DNA of 11,190 nt from DASRRB01 sp036732755. GTDB lineage: Bacteria > Planctomycetota > B15-G4 > SIAN01. Below the pieces are notes generated by a model. The model did not search any database. It was given only the letters and a program-made list of their open reading frames with translations, and was not told the origin of the DNA. The stretch is taken from the NCBI GenBank assembly GCA_036732755.1, contig DAINBU010000146.1, positions 1 through 11,190 on the forward strand, given 5' to 3'. Every line of letters starts with the position of its first letter. Position 1 is the first letter of the stretch. Below, one piece after another: positions 5,327 to 11,190 of the stretch. The translations under genes were made by a program, and so were the position numbers.

Positions 5327-7465
5327 ATGAGTACCACGACGCCTTCCCGCAGCCCTTCCGGCAAGGGCGCCCAGTCCACGCTCGATCTGCCGAACCTCCG
5401 CAACATCGGCATCATCGCCCACATCGATGCAGGGAAGACGACGGTCAGCGAGCGCATCCTCTTCTTCACCGCGCGCACCCACAAGATCGGCGAGGTGCAC
5501 GACGGCGCCGCGACGATGGACTACCTCGAGGAGGAGCGCAAGCGCGGCATCACCATCACCAGCGCCGCCACGACCTGCCGCTGGAAGCACATCACGATCA
5601 ACCTGATCGACACCCCCGGCCACGTCGACTTCACGGCCGAGGTCGAGCGCAGCCTGCGCGTCCTGGACGGCGCCTGCGTCGTGTTCGACGGCGTGTCGGG
5701 CGTCGAGGCGCAGTCGGAGACGGTCTGGCGCCAGGCCGACAAGCACGGCGTGCCGCGCATCTGCTTCGTGAACAAGCTCGACCGCCTGGGCGCCGACTTC
5801 GACGAGTGCCTCTCCTCGATCGAGAAGCGGCTCGGCGCGCGTCCGGTCGCGATCCAGATCCCGTGGGGCCGGGAGAAGGACCTCAAGGGGCTGATCGACC
5901 TGGTCAAGATGAAGGCGATCCGCTTCGAAGGCGACAACGGGACCGAGATCGTCGAGCAGGAGATCCCGGCCGACCACATGGAGGCCGCCAAGGCGCGCCG
6001 CGAGAAGCTGCTCGAGGCGGCGGCCGAGTGCGACGACTCGATCCTCGAGCGCTTCCTCGAGGGCGAGGAGATCCCGCCCGACGAGGTGAAGGCGGGGTTG
6101 CGCAAGGGCTCGATCGCGTCGCGCTTCTTCCTGGTGTGCGGCGGCTCGGCGCTGAAGAACGTCGGCGTCCAGCTCATGCTCGACGCGGTCGTCGACTTCC
6201 TGCCGTCGCCCGTCGACGTCGCCGCCATCGAGGCGACCGACCCCGACGACCCCAAGGTGAAGAAGTCGATCCCGCTCGACCGCGGCCAGCCGTTCGCCGC
6301 GCTCGCGTTCAAGACGATCACCGACCCCAACGGCGACCTCACCTTCATCCGCGTCTACTCGGGCCAGCTCGACCAGGGCGCGCAGATCTGGAACCCGGGC
6401 AAGCGGCAGCGCGAGCGCGTCGGCCGCATCTACAAGATGCACGCGGCGCACCGCGACCCGATCGACTCCGTCGAGGCGGGTGACATCGCGGCGGTCGTCG
6501 GGCTGAAGACCACGCTCACCGGCGACACGATCTGCGACGAGGACCATCCGGTCCTGCTCGAGAAGATCGTCTTCCCCGAGCCGGTCATCCTGATGTCGAT
6601 CGAGCCGTCGAGCCGCGGCGACCGCGAGAAGCTCTCCGAGACGCTCGCGAAGCTCGCCCGTGAAGACCCGACCTTCAAGTGGTTCACCGATCCCGAGACC
6701 GAGCAGACGATCATCGGCGGGATGGGCGAGCTCCACCTCGACGTCCTGAAGAACCGGATCATCCGCGACTACAAGGTCGCCGCGACGGTCGGCGAGCCGG
6801 AGGTCGCGTACCGCCAGAGCTTCGCGCGGACGGTCGACGTCGAGGCGAAGCACATCAAGCAGACCGGCGGCCACGGCCAGTACGCCGTCGTGAAGATGCG
6901 GTTCGGCCCGTCGACCGAGGCGGGCGTGCAGTTCGAGAACGCCATCACCGGCGGCTCGGTGCCGAAGGAGTTCATCCCGGCGGTCCGCAAGGGCATCGAG
7001 GCGTACTGCGAGACGGGCGGCGAGCTCGGCTACGCGTTCCTCGGCATCACCGCCGAGATCTACGACGGCAAGTACCACGACGTCGACTCGAGCGAGATGG
7101 CGTTCCGCGCGGCGGGCGTGCTCGCCGTGCGCATGGCCGCGGAAGGCAACCGCCGTCTCTACGAGCCGACCATGAAGTTCGAGGTGCAGGTCCCCGAGGA
7201 GTACCTCGGCGACGTGATCGGCGACCTCAACTCGCGCCGCTCCGAGATCTCCGACATCGAGGCGCGCGGCCTCACGCGCGTGCTCTTCGGCAAGGTGCCG
7301 GTCGGCGAGATCTTCGGCTACTCGACGACGCTGCGCTCGCTCACGCAAGGGCGCGGCACGGCGGCCATGGAGCCCGACGAGTACCAGCCGCTGCCCGCTT
7401 CGCTCGCCCTCGCGGTCGAGGAGAAGCGCAAGAAGCAGCTCGAGGAGCGCCGCAAGGCGAAGTAG
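5327..7465 (+). CDS. fusA: Translation elongation factor G (EF-G), possibly a divergent paralogue
   Basis: Ribosomal translocase GTPase, 712 residues, close to the usual 700. The ATG at 5327 was chosen because GAGG lies 6 nt upstream and it gives a normal EF-G N-terminus; an in-frame ATG at 5243 would lie in the leader. GTPase motifs: G1 AHIDAGKTT (31-39), G2 RGITI (73-77), G3 DTPGH (95-99), G4 NKLD (149-152, more often NKMD), G5 SALK (274-277). Domain II is about 319-405, domain III carries IIGGMGELHLD (462-472), domain IV has KQTGGHGQYA (511-520) and YHDVDSSEMAF (583-593), and domain V has GDVIGDLNSRRSEI (628-641). His516 stands where most EF-G carry Arg. The C-terminus ends in a very charged EEKRKKQLEERRKAK tail. 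There is no rpsL, rpsG or tuf nearby, so this may be the sole EF-G or an extra copy of the EF-G II or spd type. EF-G identity is certain; the subclass is not. Confidence 0.96.
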   Translation: MSTTTPSRSPSGKGAQSTLDLPNLRNIGIIAHIDAGKTTVSERILFFTARTHKIGEVHDGAATMDYLEEERKRGITITSAATTCRWKHITINLIDTPGHVDFTAEVERSLRVLDGACVVFDGVSGVEAQSETVWRQADKHGVPRICFVNKLDRLGADFDECLSSIEKRLGARPVAIQIPWGREKDLKGLIDLVKMKAIRFEGDNGTEIVEQEIPADHMEAAKARREKLLEAAAECDDSILERFLEGEEIPPDEVKAGLRKGSIASRFFLVCGGSALKNVGVQLMLDAVVDFLPSPVDVAAIEATDPDDPKVKKSIPLDRGQPFAALAFKTITDPNGDLTFIRVYSGQLDQGAQIWNPGKRQRERVGRIYKMHAAHRDPIDSVEAGDIAAVVGLKTTLTGDTICDEDHPVLLEKIVFPEPVILMSIEPSSRGDREKLSETLAKLAREDPTFKWFTDPETEQTIIGGMGELHLDVLKNRIIRDYKVAATVGEPEVAYRQSFARTVDVEAKHIKQTGGHGQYAVVKMRFGPSTEAGVQFENAITGGSVPKEFIPAVRKGIEAYCETGGELGYAFLGITAEIYDGKYHDVDSSEMAFRAAGVLAVRMAAEGNRRLYEPTMKFEVQVPEEYLGDVIGDLNSRRSEISDIEARGLTRVLFGKVPVGEIFGYSTTLRSLTQGRGTAAMEPDEYQPLPASLALAVEEKRKKQLEERRKAK

Positions 7466-7493
7466 GCGCGCCCTGCGGCTCGCGCTCAGCGCG
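7466..7493. terminator. GC hairpins at the fusA / sulfatase-like convergent junction
   Basis: The 20-nt gap between the two stop codons starts with GCGCG (7466-7470) and ends with CGCGC (7481-7485), which can pair over a 10-nt loop. The same CGCGC can instead pair with GCGCG (7489-7493) across the sulfatase-like gene's own stop codon. The two pairings exclude each other. No T-tract is present. Terminator function is inferred from position. Confidence 0.35.
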
Positions 7494-9228
7494 GGAACTG
7501 CGGGAGCGGCAGGAGCGAGCGCTCGAGCTTCGTCCCCTTCGGAAGCGGAGACGGAGCCTCGTCGCCCTGCACGTAGCCGAGCTTCTTCAGCAGCTCCCGC
7601 TGCGACGCGCTGAGCGGCGGCGGCGGCGGACCGATCTCGAACGTCGCGAGCAGCCGCCGCAGCGGCCCGTCCGCGGCGAAGGTCGCGTCGAAGCGCGCGA
7701 TCGCGACTGCGTCGGCCGCCGCCCCCGACTTCGAGAGGTCGCGCGTCTCGCCCGGGTCGGCCGCGAGGTCGAAGATGGCCCCCGCCCGCTCGACGATGTG
7801 GAGCTTGCGGACGAGCGGAGCGCCCTGCACGGCGTCGTCGGCGAAGCGGCGCGTGACGACGACCTTGCGCGTCCCGGTCCAGAGCGCGTAGGTGTCGACC
7901 GGCTCGCCCGGCTTCTGCCAGGTGTCGAGCAGGTACCCGATGCAGTCGCGGTCGCCCTTCTCCTCGCCCGCGACGAGCGGCAGGAGGCTCCGCCCCCACA
8001 TGCCGTGGACGAGCGGGGCGAGCTTCGCGGCGGACTTCTCCGCCTCCGCCGCCGTCCCGGTCAGGTCGACGATCGTCGGCGCGACGTCGACGAGGCTGAT
8101 GCGCGGCGCGACGCGCCGCCCCGCCGGCAGGCGGCCCGGCAGGCGCGCCAGCGTCGCGATCGCGAGCGTCGGCTCAAAGAGGTTCTGGCGATGGCCCTTC
8201 GCGCCGTGCTCGAAGAACTCGTCGCCGTGATCGGTGACGACGACGACGAGCGTGTCGTCGCGCAGGCCGAGCTCGTCGACGCGTTTCAGAAGCCGTCCGA
8301 CCTGCTCGTCGACCCACAGGACCTCGCCGTCGTAGTAGCTCTTCACGCCGGCGAGGTCGGCCGCGGACATCGCCGCGTTCACGTCGTCGCGCAGGAAGAA
8401 GTCGTCGCCGCTGATGCGCGGCCGCTGGCCGCCCGGCCAGAAGCGCGCGGCGTAGCGCTCCTCGGGCGGCGCGTAGTCGTAGTGGACGTCGAAGTAGTGC
8501 GCGAAGAGGAAGAAGGGCGCCGCCTTCCCTCGCTGCTCGTCGAGCCAGCGGATCGCGCGGTCGGTGACGCGGTTCGCCGACGACGCGCGGTGGTAGGAGT
8601 CCTCGACGTGCCGGCTCATGACGTCGCGGATGCGCGCCTGCTTCTTCTCCGGCGAGAGCTCCGCGTCGGCCTGGATCTTCCGGATCTCCTCGTCGGTCGC
8701 CGCGTCGAGCGCCGCGACGCCCGACGCGTCCTCGTAACGGTCGAAGCCGCGCTCGAAGCCGTACTTCACCTCGAGGTAGGGGCCGGAGAAGAAGCCGGCG
8801 GTCGAGTAGCCGGCTCCTTGCAGGATCTCCGGCAGCGCGACGCACTGCGGCGTGAGCCCCTTCTCGTCGTTGACCGCGCCGTGCGCGAGGTCGATCAGGC
8901 CGGTGAAGAGCGCGTGGTGCGACGGGCGCGTCCACGAGGTCGTCGAGACCGCGTGCTCGAAGAGGATGCCCTCCTTCGCGAGCTGGTCGAGGTTCGGGCT
9001 GGTCGGCGCGCCGGTCGCCGATCGGTAGCCGTAGCAGCCGAGGTGGTCGGCGCGCAGGCTGTCGATCGAGATCAGGAGCACGTTGACGCGGCGCTCGCCG
9101 CGACGCTCGCAGAGGGCAAGCGGAAGCGCGAGGAGGACGGCGGCGGCGGCGAGGAGCGGCGCGAAGCGCCGGCGGGAGCGAGCGGGCGCGCACGCGCGAC
9201 CGGCGTAGGATGGCGGCTTCGTGCCCAT
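7486..9228 (-). CDS. Second membrane-anchored sulfatase-fold enzyme, threonine-nucleophile type
   Basis: Sulfatase-superfamily protein, 580 residues from the ATG at 9228. An Arg-rich N-terminus (RSRRR at 18-22) precedes a hydrophobic helix (about 22-39) ending LPLALC. Cys40 resembles a lipobox, but Leu before the Cys is atypical, so a plain signal anchor or signal peptide is as likely. Metal-site motifs: VLLISIDSLRADHLGCYGY with D56, and VVVVTDHGDEF with D333-H334; GH at 345-346 follows. The nucleophile stretch is SWTRPSHHALFTG, with T100 where sulfatases have Cys/Ser and H104 for Arg, as in the enzyme at 3430-5112. Most of the rest differs between the two, so they are not a recent duplication. 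Near the end, ELLKKLGYVQG (545-555) matches the LRRLGYVG of the other enzyme, but no repeat tail follows. An upstream ATG at 9297 would add residues with non-coding-like codon use and was rejected. Substrate unknown. Confidence 0.86.
   Translation of the reverse strand: MGTKPPSYAGRACAPARSRRRFAPLLAAAAVLLALPLALCERRGERRVNVLLISIDSLRADHLGCYGYRSATGAPTSPNLDQLAKEGILFEHAVSTTSWTRPSHHALFTGLIDLAHGAVNDEKGLTPQCVALPEILQGAGYSTAGFFSGPYLEVKYGFERGFDRYEDASGVAALDAATDEEIRKIQADAELSPEKKQARIRDVMSRHVEDSYHRASSANRVTDRAIRWLDEQRGKAAPFFLFAHYFDVHYDYAPPEERYAARFWPGGQRPRISGDDFFLRDDVNAAMSAADLAGVKSYYDGEVLWVDEQVGRLLKRVDELGLRDDTLVVVVTDHGDEFFEHGAKGHRQNLFEPTLAIATLARLPGRLPAGRRVAPRISLVDVAPTIVDLTGTAAEAEKSAAKLAPLVHGMWGRSLLPLVAGEEKGDRDCIGYLLDTWQKPGEPVDTYALWTGTRKVVVTRRFADDAVQGAPLVRKLHIVERAGAIFDLAADPGETRDLSKSGAAADAVAIARFDATFAADGPLRRLLATFEIGPPPPPLSASQRELLKKLGYVQGDEAPSPLPKGTKLERSLLPLPQFPR
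9206..9211 (+). promoter_or_regulatory. Candidate -10 element (TAGGAT) for the GT39-like gene
   Basis: TAGGAT ends 9 nt before the GTG at 9221, so a transcript from it would start at or almost at that codon, implying a leaderless or near-leaderless mRNA. The same bases include AGGA (9207-9210), which could instead serve as a ribosome-binding site 10 nt before the GTG. These two readings exclude each other. It lies inside the start of the opposite sulfatase-like gene. Confidence 0.3.
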
Positions 9229-10984
9229 GAAGAAGGATCGCGATTCTGCGAGCGCCGAGGGACCGCCGCAAAGCGACGCGCCAACACCAACGCGCATCAA
9301 CCATCGGACGAGACTCGTGCCGTGGATCGCGCTTCCGTTCGGCGTCGCGCTCGCGCTGCTGCTCGCGCGCCGGCCCGACGTCGCCGGGCTGATGCACGAC
9401 GACGGCGTCTACCTCTCCATGGCGCGCGAGATCGCGGCGGGACGCGGCCCGGTCGACGGCCACGCGCCACCGGAAGTGCGCACCGCCCGCTTCCCGCCGC
9501 TCCATCCCGCCGCGCTCGCGCTCGAGTCGGCGCTGCTCGGCGCGCAGGGGCCGGGGCTCGCGAACGTCCACCGCCTCGTGGCCGCCAACGCGGCCTGGAT
9601 GGCGCTCGCGCTCTTCCTCTTCCTGCGCTGGCTCATCGTCCGGCGCGGCTGGCCGCCGGCGGCGGCGCTGGCAGCGGGGCTCGCGACGTTCGCCCTGCCG
9701 GAGCTGCTCGGCAACGCGCAGCACCTGATGAGCGAGCCGCTCTTCACCGCGCTGCTGATGGCGGCGGTCGTCCGCCTCGACGGACTCGGCGCGGCGCCCG
9801 GCGGCGCGACTCCGCCCGGGCTCGCGCTGACCGGCCTCCTCGTCGGCCTGCTGCCGGCGACGCGCAGCGCGGGGATGGCGATCGCGCTCGCGGCCGCGGC
9901 GTACGTGTTCGGAGTCACGCGACAGCTCGACGCGCCGCGCCGCACCCGTCCGCGCGCGGCGTTCCTGGCGGGAATGCTCGCGCCGTGGTTCGTCGCGGCG
10001 GCCTGGAGCGCGTTCTCCGTGCGCGTCGACCCGGAGCTCGCGAGTTCGGGGCTGCTCGGCCCCCCCTATTCGGCCCTGCTGCCGAAAGGGGCGGGCGAGC
10101 TGCTGCAGGTGGTCGCGCTCAACCTGGTCAAGTTCGCCGACTACTTCCTCGCGATCGTGCTGCCGCGGCTGCCGGCGGCCGACGGGACGGGACTCGGGCC
10201 GTTCGCAGGGCGCTGCGCGGCGATCGTCGCGCTCGCGGGACTCGCGTACGCCGCATTCCGGACGCGGGCGCGCCGGCCGGCATCGTCGGTCGCGTGGCTG
10301 CTCGGCGGGTATGGGATCTTGGTGCTGCCGTGGCCGTTCGCCGACACGCGCTTCCTCGCGCCCGTCGCGCCGCTCGCGATCGCGTGGATCGGCGAGGGCG
10401 CCGCGGCGCCGTTCGCCCGTGCGCGACGCGGTGCACCGCGCATCGCGGCGATCGCGGCGTTCGTCGCCCTCGCGGCGTGGAACGCGCCGTCGACCGCCGC
10501 GCTCTTCCGCGAGGAGCGCGGCAGCGCGTCGCGCTTCGGCGTCGCGGTACCGCTCGCGCCGCTCGAGGAGGCGGCGGCGTGGCTCGCGAGCTCGACGGCG
10601 CCCGGCGACGTCTTTGCGGCGACGCTCGACCCGACGCTCCACCTGATGGCGGATCGTCCGGGCGTCTCGTCGTGGCGCAACGACTTGCCCTTCCTCGAAG
10701 CGTACGCCGGCGGCTTCGGGGAGTGGCGCACGCTCTTCACGGGCGGCGCGACGCAGGCGACGTTCGACCGCTGCTTCGCGGGCGCCGGTGAGGTCCTCGC
10801 TCAATACGAGCGGCTCGGCGTGAAGCACGTCGTCGTGCTGCGCGTCGGCGGCCACCCGCTGCACGACCCGCTCGCCCGCCACATGATCCGCGGAAAGTCG
10901 CCCGCGGCGGAGCGTTTCGCCCGCGTCTTCACGAGCGCGGACGGGCTCGCGGAGATCTACCGGTTCGACGGTGGGCGGCGCTGA
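9221..10984 (+). CDS. GT-C glycosyltransferase, GT39/ArnT-like multi-pass membrane protein
   Basis: Polytopic inner-membrane protein, 587 residues from the GTG at 9221. The family transfers sugars from polyprenyl-phosphate donors at the outer face of the membrane, to lipid A, proteins or glycans. After the first helix (about 34-49) comes LMHDDGVYLSMAREIAAG with D60-D61, the acidic loop expected in GT-C enzymes. Other landmarks are ARFPPLHPAALA (89-100), LMSEPLFTALLMAAVVRL (169-186) and ADTRFLAPVAPLAIAW (374-389). About ten hydrophobic segments run to about 430; the last 150 residues are soluble. Start uncertain: ATG at 9227 is in frame. Codons up to 9316 are unusually AT-rich for this window and overlap a candidate promoter of the opposite gene, so GTG at 9317, with GGACGAG upstream, is a real alternative. 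It is divergent from the sulfatase-like gene with overlapping starts. Acceptor and sugar are unknown. Confidence 0.8.
   Translation: MPMKKDRDSASAEGPPQSDAPTPTRINHRTRLVPWIALPFGVALALLLARRPDVAGLMHDDGVYLSMAREIAAGRGPVDGHAPPEVRTARFPPLHPAALALESALLGAQGPGLANVHRLVAANAAWMALALFLFLRWLIVRRGWPPAAALAAGLATFALPELLGNAQHLMSEPLFTALLMAAVVRLDGLGAAPGGATPPGLALTGLLVGLLPATRSAGMAIALAAAAYVFGVTRQLDAPRRTRPRAAFLAGMLAPWFVAAAWSAFSVRVDPELASSGLLGPPYSALLPKGAGELLQVVALNLVKFADYFLAIVLPRLPAADGTGLGPFAGRCAAIVALAGLAYAAFRTRARRPASSVAWLLGGYGILVLPWPFADTRFLAPVAPLAIAWIGEGAAAPFARARRGAPRIAAIAAFVALAAWNAPSTAALFREERGSASRFGVAVPLAPLEEAAAWLASSTAPGDVFAATLDPTLHLMADRPGVSSWRNDLPFLEAYAGGFGEWRTLFTGGATQATFDRCFAGAGEVLAQYERLGVKHVVVLRVGGHPLHDPLARHMIRGKSPAAERFARVFTSADGLAEIYRFDGGRR
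9243..9271 (-). promoter_or_regulatory. Candidate sigma-70 promoter for the second sulfatase-like gene
   Basis: On the minus strand TTGCGG (9266-9271) and CAGAAT (9243-9248) are separated by 17 nt, with three and four matches to the -35 and -10 consensus. A transcript would begin about 8 nt before the ATG at 9228. The surrounding stretch 9229-9316 is less GC-rich than the genes, as expected of a promoter. It lies within the N-terminal codons of the GT39-like gene if that gene starts at 9221. Confidence 0.4.
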
Positions 10985-10985
10985 C

Positions 10986-11189
10986 TCACTCCGCGGAGGC
11001 CGGCGGCGCGCGGTCGAGCAGGACGATGAGGAACGTCGCGAGCGGGCCGAGCAAGAGCGACACCAGGAACCACGCCAGCCCGCTGCGGTTCTTGCCCTGC
11101 GCGAGCCCCGCGTTCACCAACGCGAGCGTGCCCCAGCCCGCGTACCAGGGCGCCTAGTCCATCGTGAGCGCGATCTCCAGCAACGCCAT
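10986..11189 (-). pseudogene. Small membrane protein frame interrupted by an in-frame TAG
   Basis: A minus-strand frame from ATG 11189 to TGA 10986-10988 would encode about 67 residues, but codon 12 is TAG (11154-11156). The first piece reads MALLEIALTMD. After the stop it continues APWYAGWGTLALVNAGLAQGK, then a second hydrophobic segment WFLVSLLLGPLATFLIVLL and a polar C-terminus. Codons on both sides of the stop have high GC3 like real genes here, and the two hydrophobic segments around a KNRSG turn look like a genuine small two-helix membrane protein. A single change from TGG (Trp) to TAG would explain the break. No good start codon lies just after the stop. It could be a recent pseudogene or a sequencing or assembly error. 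The gene may also begin beyond the window edge. Its stop is 1 nt from the convergent GT39-like stop. Function not recognised. Confidence 0.5.
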
Positions 11190-11190
11190 C

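Noticed and set aside
5113..5328. N-terminal extension of the first sulfatase-like protein to the ATG at 5328 or the GTG at 5217
   Set aside because: The extension would cover the fusA start, leader and promoter. Codons from 5217 to about 5180 have low GC3 unlike genes here, although GGA precedes the GTG. TTG at 5166 remains possible.
3412..6483. Plus-strand open frame of about 1020 codons over the first sulfatase-like gene
   Set aside because: The antisense region contains the clear sulfatase-fold motifs, and the far end is fusA in a shifted frame.
5252..7999. Very long minus-strand open frame (over 900 codons) opposite fusA
   Set aside because: It lies fully opposite an unmistakable EF-G gene, its translation is rich in Arg, Ala, Asp and Leu with no recognisable domain, and long antisense frames are expected at this GC content.
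6679..10791. Plus-strand open frame of about 1370 codons
   Set aside because: It overlaps fusA, the second sulfatase-like gene and the GT39-like gene in the wrong frame, and its translation is Arg/Ala/Pro-rich low complexity. GC artefact.
11154..11156. The amber codon as a pyrrolysine or other recoded residue
   Set aside because: No recoding signal or pyrrolysine machinery is visible. A single Trp-to-stop change or a sequence error is simpler.
1..11190. tRNA, rRNA, insertion sequence, integrase, phage or toxin-antitoxin genes
   Set aside because: I looked in the gaps and at gene edges and saw no tRNA-like cloverleaf, transposase motif, terminal inverted repeats or target-site duplications.

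Overview
This is a very GC-rich bacterial chromosomal segment with strongly GC-biased third codon positions. A type IV pilus motor ATPase, a membrane-anchored triheme c7-type cytochrome, GT-C glycosyltransferases and export-anchored sulfatase-fold enzymes suggest a Gram-negative, environmental, respiring bacterium. The mix would fit Myxococcota, Desulfobacterota-like, Acidobacteriota or Planctomycetota relatives, but the sequence alone does not decide, and this assignment is inference only. No RNA genes, CRISPR arrays, insertion sequences or prophage genes are visible.

Layout: (1) 2-940 (+) is the 3' part of a PilT/PilU-family retraction ATPase with an unusual proline/alanine-rich C-terminal tail. 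(2) 974-1459 (-) is a small membrane-anchored c7-type triheme cytochrome. (3) 1600-3387 (+) is a TMTC-like (DUF1736) multi-pass GT-C protein with a helical repeat tail. (4) 3430-5112 (-) is a membrane-anchored sulfatase-superfamily enzyme with threonine at the nucleophile site and a repeat-like tail. (5) 5327-7465 (+) is an elongation factor G, outside any ribosomal operon. (6) 7486-9228 (-) is a second, distinct threonine-type sulfatase-fold enzyme. (7) 9221-10984 (+) is a GT39/ArnT-like multi-pass glycosyltransferase. (8) 10986-11189 (-) is a small membrane protein frame broken by an in-frame TAG, reaching almost to the window edge.

The eight genes alternate strictly in strand, so no two neighbours can form an operon. 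Divergent pairs share short regulatory gaps (1460-1599 and 5113-5326) or overlap at their starts (9221-9228). Convergent pairs are separated by 1-42 nt, most with GC hairpins lacking U-tracts. There is no gene-free stretch above 300 bases; the largest gap is the 214 nt upstream of fusA.

Functionally, the most suggestive theme is the mirrored arrangement around fusA: GT-C enzyme, sulfatase-fold enzyme, EF-G, sulfatase-fold enzyme, GT-C enzyme. Both kinds of enzyme act at the outer face of the inner membrane, so they could build and trim or decorate the same surface glycan or glycoprotein. This is a hypothesis; nothing here identifies the substrate.
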